Below are positions 1 to 11,313 of a DNA stretch of 64,000 nucleotides, piece after piece (positions within the stretch are counted from its first letter, which is position 1; every line of letters starts with the position of its first letter). The notes under the pieces are model-generated. The model was not told where the DNA came from. It made no database searches and saw nothing but the letters and a program-made list of their open reading frames with translations. The stretch is from Sialis fuliginosa (lineage: Eukaryota; Arthropoda; Insecta; Megaloptera; Sialidae), in assembly GCA_961205875.1 (NCBI GenBank), contig OY540820.1, positions 1,116,001 through 1,180,000 of the forward strand. Reading direction: 5' to 3'. A program made the position numbers and the translations under genes.

Positions 1-339
1 CTTCCCTTCTAAGGATCTCTTTTTACGCGGTTGCAAATCGCGTTGAATAAAAGACAATGCTTATATTGTAAAATTAGAGATACCTACGTTTCATAATTTT
101 CTAAAACCGCGTTGAACTATAAAATCAATCTAATAAAAAAAATACAAAGAAAATTAGTTCGAAAATCTGAAAGAAATTGATAAAAAAACTTAAAATTAAT
201 TAAGTTTTTTTTTTTTTTTATTGAAAAGTAAGAATATGTTTTTATATGTTTTCATCAGAATTATCGTCACCATCTGAAAATACAACTCGGCACCGTTTGT
301 GAACTGATGCGAAATCTTGTTGAACGAAGTTTTTGATAG
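1..339. other. AT-rich flank, no gene seen
   Basis: No open frame with recognisable content, splice pattern or repeat structure was found here. A long T run lies near 207-220. Confidence 0.5.
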
Positions 340-872
340 TAAAATAAAACGGCCAAGTGCGTGTCGGGCACGCATATGATAAAGTTCCGTAGTCATTACA
401 ATTTGTAAACAAATAATTATTTCAAAATTTTAGTTTAGCTACAGTGTTCAATATAATATTCATTGAATGTATTAATTATAAGCTACATTCTGGAATTTTT
501 TCTGATTTTTTTAATTGATCGTGTAGAAATTAGAGGGGGGGCGGGCGTTCTGATAACGACATTTAAAAGCAACTATATTGTGACTGAAGGGTTAAATCAA
601 AAGGTCATACAACATTTTATATTGCATTTTAAGAAACCTACATAAAGACTCCACTAAAGTGAAATTTTATTGAATATACTTTTCAGTCTATGAGAAGTCG
701 ATCCAAAAAACTTTTTTTTCAAAAATTTCATTATTCCTGTTTTTGGATCATCAATCTACGTCCATGTACCAAATTTCATTTTAATAGGTATACAATTTTT
801 ATAGACAGATAGACAGACGGACGGACAGAACGAAACTATAAAGGATCCTAGTTTTCTACGGAACCCTAAAAA
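340..872 (+). repeat. Dispersed repeat R1, copy with both ends
   Basis: The copy begins near ACGGCCAAGTGCGTG and ends TTCTACGGAACCCTAAAAA. In between are a G-rich stretch, the motif GTGACTGAAGGGTTAAA, and a run of GACAGACGGACGGACAG close to the 3' end. Fragments recur at about 6136, 7540, 9013 (minus), 23784 (minus), 56640, 57935 and 62762. No coding frame is present. The two ends resemble, from memory, a repeat common in Lepidoptera. The class is unknown. Confidence 0.7.
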
Positions 873-1378
873 GCTTTCATTAGATACTCCACTCACCAAA
901 ACGGGGAATCCCTGAATTTGCGTAACTTCAAATCTGCGTAAGAAAGACCTTACTGTACAAGTATACTATTTTTAATGAACGTTTCGTTTTTAAATAATTT
1001 TATACAGTACGAACGTCAGTGGTGTAACTACAGAGCGGCTGGATTGGCAAAAAGCAGGGGTCCTGGGCTAAAAGGGGCCATCACGCTAAATATATTTTAG
1101 GTTTTATAATAAAAAAACTATTAAATATAAACGACGCTTTGTGTTTGGCAGAAATACAAATAAAGCTGGTTGCTCTCCTTCCACTGGGTGATTATATCGG
1201 GATGTCTACCCCCCTCATTTTAGTTGCACTTGTTGCTACGATACCGTAAATTCTTGCAAACGAAAAAAAAGTTGGTTGCTATACCTACTCTGGGTGACGG
1301 ACGTCTGCTCCCCCCCCCCCCCCCCCCCTTCTAGCTATTTGAACTTGTATATGCAAATATCGAGCGCTGTCATACAAA
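873..1378. other. Gene-free stretch with poly-C run
   Basis: No coding content was recognised. An uninterrupted run of about 19 C lies at 1310-1328, unusual in such AT-rich DNA. Sequence near 1020-1080 looks like decayed repeat. Confidence 0.45.
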
Positions 1379-1725
1379 TATACAGGATGTTTGATTCGGC
1401 GATATGAATATTTTTAAGGAAGGTAGAATGACTCATTTGGAAGTGAATTAAGCAAATATACATATATACAAAGTGCAACAGTTTGTTTATATCGGCCATT
1501 TTAGTAAATTTTTGAAAATACCCCGATTTATACATGTTAATGTCAAAAATTCAAAAGTTAAAGAGCCTATAATAATATTTTCTAAACATGATTTTTATAT
1601 TACTATGCTACACTATCAGATCAAAATGAAATTTATGAATAACAAACATAAAAAATGGCTGCAGTTTAACATTTATAAACTAATAAAACTTTGATAAAAT
1701 TATAATTTACTCGTATACTTTTTTA

Positions 1726-2669
1726 TACCATGTATATGAAATATACATATAGTATAAGTAAGTATAATGAAGCCGATTTTTTTCGATCTCCGGATTTTGA
1801 TGGAATTATCTATTTTGACCTTCCCTGAATCCATTCTGACTATTTTCGCCATGATGTCTGTGTGTCTGTCTGTCTGTCGGTCTGTAAACGCTGTAACTCA
1901 AATACGACAAATCGTAGAAGGGTGAAATTTTATATTTAAGATTAATTTTTGTCTGGGAAGAAAACGTCCTATTTTTGAAAACGATCTTTCAACCGGATAC
2001 GGATGTTTACCTATGTATATACGTCGATTTTTGAATTTTTCGAATTACTCTGAAACAGTGCGAAAAAGAGAAAAATTGTCAAGTTAAAAAATGTAGGTAA
2101 TATCTATATCTATAATTTATGTTCTATTCATTTTTTCGTAAAAACGAATTTTTGAAGAAAAAAATTATTATAATTCAAATGGTTCATAACAGAAGAGAAA
2201 TATCTGCCATGAGTGTCATGGGACTTTCTTATACATATTACTGAGATTGAACAGTGTGTGTGTTTGCCGTAGGTACCATGGGACTTTCTTATACGTAATA
2301 CTGAGAGTGAACAGTGTAGGTGAATCTAAATAATTACATAAAAAAATTCTTTCTAGCTAAATCGTAAATGTTGAAAAAAAAATGTATGTGGAATAAATTA
2401 TAGATAATAACATACTCGCCATTTTTTATCTAAAACATTTTTTTCTTATTTCAAAAATAATTCAAAATTCCAAAAATTTACAAGAGTAAACATCCGTTTT
2501 CAGTTATTACGTTAAAAAAAATCACTTGTTATATAATGGAGAGAATAATATTACCAATATTATTCATTTTGTTCTATCTTGTTAGTTTGTTAGAAATGTT
2601 TTAATAAACAATTCACTGTTAGGATTACGTATAAGAAAGTCCCGTGGTTCCCAAGGCAGATATTTTTAA
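1726..2669 (+). repeat. Dispersed repeat R2, copy 1
   Basis: Shares long, nearly identical sequence with 28190-28950. Both hold TGTCTGTCTGTCTG, GTACCATGG, and a 3' part ending CCGTGGTTCCCAAGGCAG. This copy has about 380 bases (near 1871-2250) missing from copy 2. It also preserves the empty target site of the insertion found in copy 2. Confidence 0.7.
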
Positions 2670-3160
2670 TTATTTTATAAAATCTAGTACACTTACAAAT
2701 GTTCAGATAGTTTTAAAAACTGCTCTATTTTATACCCTTTCGAAAAACCTACCATTAAAACCTGCATGAATTGTCTATTTTTGTTAAAAAAACTTACATT
2801 TGTCCCAGAATAAGTAAGATTTTTACATTTTTACAGTGAATTAAAAACGTGATACTTTTCAAACATTTTTTTATACTCAATGGACAGGATCGACTTTTGC
2901 ACAGGAGGAGATGTTACACTGTCCAATGTGTATAAATAATGTTTGAATAGTATCGCATCACGTTTTTAATTACTTATTTAGAATAGCATACTACGATCGA
3001 CTCACTGTAAAAATGTAAAAATCTGACTTATTCTGGGATAAATGTAAGTTTTTTTTAACATAAATAGCCAATTCATGTAGGTGTTATGGTAGGTTTTTCG
3101 AAAAGGTATAAAATAGAAGTTATCTGAACATTTGTAAGTGTACTAGATTTTATAAAATAA
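2662..3160. repeat. Inner inverted repeat
   Basis: Arms about 2662-2870 and 2930-3160 are inverted copies. One arm holds AAATCTAGTACACTTAC and the other its complement. The short centre includes GGACAGGATCGACTTTTGC. No ribozyme-like core was found. Confidence 0.6.
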
Positions 3161-3500
3161 TTAAAAAAAAAATTTTTTTTATCAAAGTCTTATAAATTTA
3201 TAAATGTTAAACTGCAGCCATTTTTTATTTTTTCTATTCCTAAATTTTATTTTGATCTGATAGTGTAGCATAAACATTTAAGTAATATAAAAATCATGTA
3301 TAAAAAATATAGGCTCTTTAACTTTTGAACTTTTGCGATTAACATGTATAAATTTGGGTTTTTTCAAAAATTTACTAAAATGGCCGATATAAAACAACTG
3401 TTGCACTTTGTATATAGGTATATTTATTTAAATCACTTCCAAATAACTTATTCTATCTTTCTTCAAAATATTCGTATCGCCGAACCAAACACCCTGTATA

Positions 3501-4102
3501 TAGTAAAACAGTTGCTATGGGGATGCAAGTAACGAGGTCCGGATTTTAATCCTGGAAGCAGCTCGGTGCATTTAGAACGAGTATGTTGAACATAGCAGAC
3601 GTGAACTTGCCAACTTTTGAATCAGTACAACAAAGAATGGAAGGTTTTTATTAGTGTCTGTATACCGGATTGTGAACGAAACAAATTTCGGAGGTTTACA
3701 TTTTTTTTGTTCGGAACTTCGTGTCCGGACATCGTAATAGTAACTAAATAAACAAACCGCGTATCTTATTAGCAAAAAGGGTGATTACTACGACCCCCCT
3801 TTAACGGGAGGAACTAATTGACAATTTCTCAAGTGTAATTTAATTTATTTAAATTTTCGTGCGGGATTTTGGTTATGTTTCCCCTCAACTATGTCTGAAT
3901 TAAACACTGTATACGGAGCCCTTAGGAAGCTGGTGGAGGAACTTGTACTCATTAGCAGAGTTAGTAATGTGTATCTATTATTTTTATATAATAGCTAATT
4001 AGCTAATGAAAATAACTATGTAAGTACCTATTTATTCAATTAATTCACTGTGAAAATATACTCGTATATAACTTTTACTCTTTTTATGTTTTGATATTAC
4101 AG
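3501..4102. other. Gene-free stretch before Popeye exon
   Basis: An ATG at about 3894 opens 35 codons with fairly balanced composition, but it does not resemble Popeye sequence and its frame does not join the exon at 4103. The stretch ends in a plausible splice acceptor, TTTTGATATTACAG, at 4102. Confidence 0.4.
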
Positions 4103-4238
4103 CTTTGATGATATTATGTGGGTGAACCTGGAGTGTAGTTTCATGCGGCAAGTTGTTTATATTGTCTATCAAATGCGACCAGTCAAATTCAACACGGAAT
4201 TAGAAGAGGTTTGCCATAATTTGTTTTTTCCGTTTAAG
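4103..4238 (+). CDS. bves: Popeye-domain gene (bves/Popdc), internal exon
   Basis: The exon starts after acceptor TTTTGATATTACAG and ends before donor GTTTGT. Its first base completes a split codon; 45 codons follow and it ends in phase 0. The peptide has DIMWVNLECSF, then a hydrophobic stretch leading to YQMRPVKFNTELEEV and LFFPFK. This matches the boundary between the last transmembrane helix and the Popeye domain, where vertebrate and insect members have D-I-x-x-W, R-P-V-K, E-L and L-F-x-P-(L/F). Popeye proteins are membrane proteins that bind cAMP through the Popeye domain. The reading may run on into the intron from 4239, but the donor fits better because the next exon at 5963 continues the domain in phase 0. 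Upstream exons are not seen. Confidence 0.72.
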
Positions 4239-5962
4239 GTTTGTGAAAATACACTAAACTCCAAAATGATTAATATTTCAAAACATTACATTAAGTTCCA
4301 GGTTTATTTGGTATATTACATTAATAATTGTGTTAGTAGATTTTTCTTTTGTTCACCTATAAGACAATTTGTCTATTTCTAAATAATATATTGAATGAAC
4401 GCCACAAGCTTTTTAGTCATATGATTTCTGGAAAACTTTGTGATAGCTGGAAAATACTGTAATAGTTTGAAAATTTATTTTGTATTTTTTAGTGCAAATG
4501 TATGTGCATACATAAAAGCTTGTTTTTTAAGTTGAAAGTATCCCTAAAATATCTGCAATACCCTGAATCGCTCAGATTTTTTTTACTTTGTAACCTAAGT
4601 GATTAAGCATGCCATATTGCTATGAGAGAGTTAAAGGATCACTTAAATTTACCAACTTTTTGAAGGTATTTTTGAATGGCTGTTTCTCCGCGAGAAATGT
4701 TCATAAAAGTTTTTAAAAAAAACTTGAAGCTTAAGTGTTCTTGTTTTTCAATCATTAGTTGACATTTTTCTGTCCTTCAAGATAGCCACTTTTTTGATAA
4801 AGCGCCGAAAAAAATTGCAAAATTTTAAAACAATTTTGAGAGCCTCCATGCGGGTCGTGGTACATTTTTTTGACCAAATCTAATGAATTATTTTTGTAAA
4901 TCACACTTTTCTCTCCAATTTTTTTATTTTTTTATTACTTTACTATCATTTTTGATCGAGTTATTTTTTCATTTTTCTGCATTGAACTTAAAATAATGAA
5001 CATTTTTTTGTCAGAAGGAAATATTGATATTTTTTAAAAAATATAAAAATTTGTAAATAATATAAAAACAAAGTTGCTTTGACTCTTTTCAATCATTGGA
5101 AATTTTTTTTTTTAATTAACGATTGAAATAAAAAAAAGTAAGAAACTAATTTAAAGGTATTTTTCGAACTGAAATATAAAAATGTCAAAAAAATGTTTAA
5201 AGATATTTTTTTATTACTTTTTTGTTTTAAACAATTTTTTTGAAAATGACAATGTCTCTTTCTGATAGGGTTGCCAGGTGTCCACTATTTGAGCGGACAG
5301 TCCGCTTTTTTCACACTAGGTTCACTATTTTTTTTCACAATATATATATTTTTTGAATATTACTAAACAATTTACCATCCGGTTGCGACATATTATATGT
5401 ACAATCGCCTTCAGAACTCGTCTGGCACCCTAAAGGCTAGAATCGCTTACAACAAATTCCAAATTTAAAGACAAACATCATCGGTTATGTTTTTCTATCA
5501 AGTTTAATATATTTAAATACTAAAATTCGGAATATCAAATATTTATTGCCACAAAATTTACGTACACAATTTTCAATAGATTATAATAATTTAATTGCAC
5601 AAATATATATGAGTACTATAAACGAAGAGTAGTTCTTTATCTAGCAAATTAATTTCAAAATATCTGTCTTTGTTTGGTACATGGAGAAATTATTTAAATA
5701 TTATAATAAACAAATGGGAGGAGCCTACTAATTTTGTGATAAACGAAAATGAATACAAACTGCAAGACCATTAATGCAGGTGACTGTACATAATATACAA
5801 TTATATATAATGTATATTTACTAAACTTTTTGGCTAACCGCGTGTGTATCTTGCTTGCACCCTAATGTGCCGCAATCACTGCTCTAAAGTAATATTTTAT
5901 TCTCATTTTATAAATTATACGCTGTATTTTTTAGCGATTATTTCATATATTTAAAATTTCAG
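4239..5962 (+). other. Inferred intron of the Popeye gene
   Basis: AT-rich sequence with many T and A runs and no coding frame. Near 5270 a piece reading GGTTGCCAGGTGTCCAC looks like an old repeat. The stretch is bounded by donor GTTTGT and acceptor TTAAAATTTCAG, with phase 0 on both sides. Confidence 0.6.
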
Positions 5963-6093
5963 ATGTCTCGTCTACAGTTCAAACATATGGTTAGCACAGA
6001 TTTTGCACAAATAATGTCCTACACGTTGGGGAAGCATATGCAATGCAAAATTTAACAAGAACCGATCGGTTCGGGCTCTTGTTATCTGGAAAA
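5963..6093 (+). CDS. bves: Popeye-domain gene (bves/Popdc), next exon, frame broken
   Basis: The exon lies between acceptor TTAAAATTTCAG and the consensus donor GTAAGT at 6094. It opens MSRLQFKHMV, which continues the PFK that ends the previous exon, and later reads EAYAMQNLTRTDRFGLLLSGK. The latter matches the Popeye core of a small residue, YA, a charged linker and LLL-S-G-K, part of the cAMP-binding fold. The two halves are in different frames. The length is 131 bases, and 132 would keep phase 0 at both ends. The simplest explanation is one G missing from the run at about 6030, through assembly error or real decay. The remaining domain (the usual FLH and DSPEW region) was not found downstream, where only repeats are seen. 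Confidence 0.72.
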
Positions 6094-6135
6094 GTAAGTA
6101 AACCTAGATATACACACATTCCTCGATTTAAACAG

Positions 6136-6340
6136 TAGATAGGTTCTAGGAAAGGGGGGGACGCTCTGATAACGACATTTAAATGCAAATATATTGTGAC
6201 TGAAGGGTTGATTAAAGGTCATTTAACATTTTTTGTTGCATTTTAATTGCACTCAAGAAAAAAAAATTGTGAGTTCACATTCAATAGGATGGAAGGGGGA
6301 TCGAAAATAATGTTGACAGTGTTCGTTATAACTAGAGATT
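6136..6340 (+). repeat. Dispersed repeat R1, fragment
   Basis: Contains the R1 landmarks ACGCTCTGATAACGAC and GTGACTGAAGGGTT, followed by GACAGTGTTCGTTATAACT. Both family ends are missing. Confidence 0.6.
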
Positions 6341-7059
6341 GTAAAAATATTTTTTCAACTATTGCGAAAAATGCAACTATTGTAATTTTTATTACATACC
6401 TCTATCGATTTCAGAAAACTGGTTTGATTGAACCCAATTTGAAATCAACTATTTGCAACTATTTAACTCTTCCCAACTATTTTTAAACTATTTGCCTTTT
6501 TTATCCAACGTTAAAAATTTTGTATTGAAAAAAGTCATAAAGAAATATTAAATTTAATATTTATTTATAATTAATTATTAATAATTATTTATATTATAAA
6601 TTATATTAAATATTATATTTTTTAAATTTTGATTTAAAAAAAAAAATATTATACATATTTATAGATAATAAACATAATATATGTATATGTATATTTGTTG
6701 TGATTTCCTAATAAGTTTGAGTTTTATTCATACAATTCTTTGTAGATTTTTTTAGTTTTATATATTTTTAGAAATATATTTTGTTTATTATAGTACAGAT
6801 ATTTTTTAAGAGATATTTATGTTTTTTTTACATATTTTTTTTAGCTTCTAAAATCTATCTAGAATCGGCCATAACATGTTTTCCTCGAAAATTTCGGATT
6901 TGACACTTTTTACTAATACGTTGATTTCACTAATTTATTGATTAAATCGAAAAAAAAATTATTATTGTAAAAAAAATTGTAACTATTTCACAACTATTTT
7001 GATTAAAAAAAATATTTGCCAACTATTTTACAGAAAAAAATCAACTATATAGTAACTAT
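6341..7059. other. Very AT-rich gene-free stretch
   Basis: Mostly A/T runs. Tetramers such as CTATTT and ACTATT recur, suggesting a decayed simple repeat. The 3' edge supplies the target site of the following hAT-type MITE. Confidence 0.45.
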
Positions 7060-7518
7060 TAGAGCTGGGCGCGGGCCGTGAATTTTTCGGGTCACGTCGG
7101 GTCACGGCCGTGACCCGACGTGACGTGAGCGATTTAAAAATATTGGATCGTGAGCGGGCGTGATCGTGAGTCAAAATAAAACAATCGGGCGTGACCGGGC
7201 GTGAGTACATTTTTGTCGTGCGTGAGTCCGTGAGTATATGAACGTATATTTTGATATTTCTTTAATTTCTGATCTCATGCATATATGATAATCTGTTAAA
7301 TCGAATTTTTATATTAAACATTTTATTTATAATATATAATTCGGGTCACGAGCGTGACCCGCCGTGCGTGATCGGGCGTGAGTAAAAAAATAAAATTCGT
7401 GAGCGGGCGTGATCGTGAATCCTTTTTTCGTAACCGTGAGTGAGCGGGCGTGACTAAAATTTTTTCTCTCGTGAGCGTGCGTGATCGTGAGTAAAAATTA
7501 CTCACGCGCCCAGCTCTA
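7060..7518. mobile_element. hAT-type MITE, copy 1
   Basis: Termini TAGAGCTGGGCGCG and GCGCCCAGCTCTA are inverted repeats, and the 8-bp direct repeats GTAACTAT flank it at 7052-7059 and 7519-7526. The 8-bp duplication and TAG-type end indicate hAT-family mobilisation. The interior is rich in GTGAC/GTGAG motifs that form internal hairpins. No transposase frame is present. Confidence 0.85.
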
Positions 7519-7539
7519 GTAACTATTTCATTTAAAATA

Positions 7540-7925
7540 ACTATTTTTCCAATCTCTACTTATAACTTTCTGTGAAAATACTAATTAGAAGCTACATTCT
7601 CTATTTTTTTCAAATTTTTTATAAATAGTTTAGAAAATAGAGGGAGGGGATGCTCTGATCACTATTTTGAACGCAAATATATCGTGACTGATGGGTTAAA
7701 ATCAAAATGTCATATAACATTTTTTATTGGATTTTAGGAGACCTATCTAAGGACACCCTTTTTTGAATATACTTTTGAGTCTAAAGAAAGGGGGTAAAAA
7801 AAATGTTTTTTCAAAAATTTTATTTCTGTTTTCATTTCATCTCAATCGGTTTAAAATTTTTGAGGACGGACGGACGGACATGGCGAAACTATAAGGTTTC
7901 CTAGTTTTCTACGGAAACCTAATAA
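7540..7925 (+). repeat. Dispersed repeat R1, 3' part
   Basis: Carries GTGACTGATGGGTTAAA, then GACGGACGGACGGACATGG, and ends in the family 3' end TTCTACGGAAACCTAA. The 5' end is absent. Confidence 0.65.
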
Positions 7926-7957
7926 TGAAATATTGAATTTTGACACAGTCTTGGGAC

Positions 7958-8408
7958 TAGAGCTGGGCGCGGGCCGTGAATTTTTCGGGTCACGTCGGGT
8001 CACGGCCGTGACCCGACGTGACGTGAGCGATTTTCAAATATTGGATCGTGAGCGGGCGTGATCGTGAGTTAAAATAAAACAATCGGGCGTGACCGGGCGT
8101 GAGTACATTTTTGTCGTCCGTGAGTATATGTATGTATATTTTGATATTTCTTTAATTTCTGATCTCATGCATATATGATAATCTGTTAAATCGAATTTTT
8201 ATATTAAACATTTTATTTATAATATATTATTCGGGTCATGAGCGTGACCCGCCGTGCGTGATCGGGCGTGAGTAAAAAAATAGAATTCGTGAGCGGGCGT
8301 GATCGTGAATACTTTTTTTGTAACCGTGAGTGAGCGGGCGTGACTAAATTTTTTTCTCTCGTGAGCGTGCGTGATCGTGAGCAAAAATTACTCACGCGCC
8401 CAGCTCTA
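7958..8408. mobile_element. hAT-type MITE, copy 2
   Basis: Nearly identical to the copy at 7060-7518. It is flanked by CTTGGGAC on the left and CTTGGGAT on the right, an 8-bp duplication with one mismatch. The left flank ends GACACAGTCTTGGGAC, which is the end of the CAGGGTGTCCC repeat family seen at 22350-23152, so this MITE inserted into an older element. Confidence 0.82.
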
Positions 8409-8504
8409 CTTGGGATCTCCTCTATGTTCAATGGAGTACATATAAAAAGTTTTGTTCTCATTCACGTAAATAGAGGGATGTGTATTTTATATGTTGTAGT
8501 GTTA

Positions 8505-8643
8505 TGTGGTGTTCACACCAAAGAAAACAAAACAGCAACACGGTGTTTGAAAACACGTCATATTTAAAAATGCATAGGCTTTATTGCACTTTTGTCAAAA
8601 AGACACGATGTTGCTGTTTTGTTTTTTCGGTCTGAACACGGCA
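8505..8643 (-). mobile_element. PIF/Harbinger-like MITE, copy 1
   Basis: The inverted counterpart of 21225-21363. The right end reads GGTCTGAACACGGCA and the left end is a diverged mirror. TTA lies on both sides, the target duplication typical of PIF/Harbinger elements. No coding content. Confidence 0.6.
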
Positions 8644-8644
8644 T

Positions 8645-9012
8645 TAGAGATGCGACGTTCTATTCACTAATGAGCTGGACGAAAGTATTTTCAATCCAGT
8701 GCAGTGGCAGGTAGTTTAATAATGATTTATAATTTTTATTCTTAATTATTAAAGATAATAAATATTATTTTAAAATATGTTTTTGTTGTTTGACTAACGG
8801 CAAGTTAGATTTTCCTTCCACTGCCGCAGCGGTCTTTTTCGGTGAAATATAGTATATCTACTTGTAAATATACATGAATAATTTTTTGACTACATTTATT
8901 GATAATTTACTTAAGGTTCATTCCATGGAAGATGACACCTAACAATAAAAATAAATTGATAGAAATCACTTAACTTTTAGGCTCCAAAATATACGAATGT
9001 AAAAAAACCTTA
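8645..9012. other. Gene-free stretch
   Basis: AT-rich; no open frame, inverted repeat or shared repeat was recognised. Confidence 0.4.
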
Positions 9013-9733
9013 TTTTTTAGGTTTCCGTTGAAAACTAGGAAACCTTATAGTTTCGCCAAATCAGGATTTAGCTTTTAATTAGTACTTTCACAAAAAGTTA
9101 TAACGAACACTGTCAAAATTTTTTTTGACCTCCCTCTCAGACTGAAAAGTGAACTCACATTTTTTTTTCACCTACCCCATTGAGTGGGATGTCATTATAT
9201 AGGTATCTTAAAATGAAACAAAAAATGTTAAATGATCTTTTGATTTTAACCCTTCAGTCACGATAGATTTGCATATATATGTCGTTATCAGAGTGTCCCC
9301 CCTCCAACCCTAATTTCTAAACTATCAATTCAAAAAATTTGAAAAAAAATCAAAATGTAGTTTTTAATTAGTACTTTCACTGAAAATTATAACGAACAGT
9401 GTCAAAATTATTTTGGACCCCTCCCATAGACTGAAAATTGTACTCAATTTTTTTTCATTTCCCGCATTGAGTGGGGTATCTTTAAATAGGTCTCCTAAAA
9501 TTCCACAAAAAATGTTGTATGCCCTTTTGAGTTTAACCCTTTAGTCACGATATATATGCTTTTCAATGTGGTTATCCAGAATGTAACTTTAAGTTAGTAC
9601 TTTAATTAAAATTATAACGAACACTGTAGCTAGAATAGTTTATAAAAAAAATTGAAATAACTTGTTTATAAATCGTAATGACTACAGAAACCTATCATGT
9701 GTGTGTGCCTAACACGCACTTGGCCGTTTTTTT
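9013..9733 (-). repeat. Dispersed repeat R1, minus-strand copy with both ends
   Basis: Read on the minus strand it begins near AAACGGCCAAGTGCGTG (at 9733) and ends at the TACGGAACC-type end near 9013. The interior holds two tandem versions of the GGGTTAAA / GAGTGGGG block (about 9100-9330 and 9370-9560), so it is longer than the copy at 340-872 through an internal duplication. Confidence 0.68.
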
Positions 9734-9765
9734 AAACATGTATTACATATATTTTATATTTTATT

Positions 9766-10257
9766 CCATGATATATTTGTATGTCGATGGGGTTTCAAGT
9801 AGTTCTTTTAGTGATTGTATTAATTTGTTTTTGATTTTTTCTTTGAAGGTGTTTCTTCCTTTGTGGTATTTTGGTCATTTTAGCATGATGTGGTTTATGT
9901 CACATACTGTTCTATTATTACATGTGCAGTGAGAATTTTCTATTGCTTTGATTATGTGGACGTGCATGTGTGATTTAATCTTAGGCGTGTTATTGCCGTT
10001 ATGCTCCTTCTGGTGTGTTTTGTATTTTAAAACCATGATTTAATCGGTAGATGAGTCTGGATACTTTTGTAGAACTTCCCTTTAGTCGTCGTTGCTGTTT
10101 CAAATCTGTTGTTTGGTTTGATTTCTCCGTTGTTCTCTCTAATGAGTTCCGACTGTCTGGGTGGAGTTGTTCATGTCTTCTACATCCATGCTGTTAGTTG
10201 GGTTTATTTTTGGCACTATCGGGGTTTTATGTAATTTAACAATTCCGGTGTGAAGGT
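9766..10257 (-). pseudogene. LINE reverse-transcriptase C-terminal relic
   Basis: Conceptual minus-strand translation gives pieces such as TAITRLRLNHTCTSTY, HCTCNNRTVCDINHIML and a basic tail KYHKGRNTFKEKIKNK. The order 'RLRxxHT ... CxC ... H-I-(L/M)-x-x-C' is the usual C-terminal region of Jockey/I-like non-LTR retrotransposons. Stop codons and frameshifts interrupt it, for example a stop in place of the last Cys. It ends at the R1 copy on one side and the hAT element on the other. No reverse-transcriptase core remains. Confidence 0.6.
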
Positions 10258-10265
10258 CTAGTAAT

Positions 10266-11118
10266 TAGTGTCCGACCGAAGGTCAGTTTTTGGCCGAAGC
10301 AGAAGCCGAAGCCGAACTTCGGCTTTTCTTGTTACCTTCGGCCGAAGCCGAAGCCGAAGCCGTAGGTTTTTGTTTTCGTCTTTTATTTTTAAAAATTTTC
10401 ACAAATGAAAAAAAATCAATGTGTAATGACCTGTTTTTAACTTTTCATTTAAAAAATTAAATATGTAAACGTTTAGTTGTTATTAAAATGGAAAAAAAAA
10501 TTGAAAAAATATTTTCCCCCCTGCTCATAGGTTATATCTTCGAAAGTAAAAGATTTAAAAAGAATGGGATTATGTATAATATTTTTTTTTTATATATATA
10601 TTTTTTGACCTCATTTTTTATATACAGCCAGTTACACCACACCCCTCACCGAACAGGGATTACTGTTAGGAAGGGAACTTGCCCCGGGGCAACCAGATGT
10701 ATAATATGATTTTTTAGAAAAAAAAATTATGCGATTTTTGTTTATTTAAACTCATTGCTTTTTTTATTATTTGATTTTAGGTACGTGGTTTTAGAAAATT
10801 AGAGAATGTATCATTGACGCTATTAATCCTTTTTACAACGCCAAAATAAAGTTTATCTATCTATCTATTCCTTATTTTATAATGTAAGCTATATATGTCT
10901 TTTTTCGTGCGATTTTTTATATGCGGTTTTCTGTGGAACGTATATATATCGCATAGAATAATACTTAACTGTACAATATTATACTATATATTTCAACCTT
11001 CGGCTTCGGCAAAACCTTCGGCTTAATTTTGGCCGAAGCCGATTATTCAGCCGAAGGTGAAATTTTGGCCGAAGGTGGCCGAAGCCGAAGCCGAAGCCGA
11101 ATGTTCGGTCGGACACTA
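10266..11118. mobile_element. hAT element with CCGAAG repeats
   Basis: Ends TAGTGTCCGACCGAA and TTCGGTCGGACACTA are inverted repeats. CTAGTAAT at 10258-10265 and again at 11119-11126 is an exact 8-bp target duplication. Both subterminal regions contain GC-rich hexamer arrays of CCGAAG/CTTCGG type. No transposase is seen. The centre is AT-rich and holds an unrelated retroelement tail. Confidence 0.85.
10620..10868 (+). mobile_element. Probable LINE 3' tail nested in the hAT element
   Basis: The sequence becomes less AT-rich (TTGCCCCGGGGCAACC at about 10680), then ends CGCCAAAATAAAGTTT followed by ATCT repeats. An AATAAA-like signal running into a short tetranucleotide repeat is how several non-LTR families end. 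The family is not identified. Confidence 0.4.
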
Positions 11119-11313
11119 CTAGTAATGTTTTTGTCTTCAATGTTATGTTATTTTATTTATTTTTATTTTTGTAATGTTGTCTTACGTTAGTTGTTTTTCT
11201 TGTGTTGTGTGTTTTTTATTGTTGTTTTATTGTCAGTGGTGTCGGGTATTTTTTTGTTATAATAACCTGGACATACTGTGTTTTCATATAAAGAGCTGTC
11301 TGTCATTTCATAC

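Larger units (their letters stand above)
1379..3500. mobile_element. Long inverted-repeat element, CAGGGTGT-type ends
   Basis: Left arm about 1379-1700 is the inverted copy of right arm about 3180-3500. The ends read TATACAGGATGTTTG and CAAACACCCTGTATA, suggesting TA target duplication and CAGGGTGT-like termini. The arms are diverged, so this is an old insertion. The interior carries repeat R2 (1726-2669) and a second inverted repeat (2662-3160). There is no transposase frame; it looks nonautonomous. Confidence 0.65.

Noticed and set aside
3894..3998. ATG-led 35-codon frame upstream of the Popeye exon
   Set aside because: Peptide (MSELNTVYGALRKLVEELV) does not resemble Popeye N termini and the splice phases do not match the exon at 4103.
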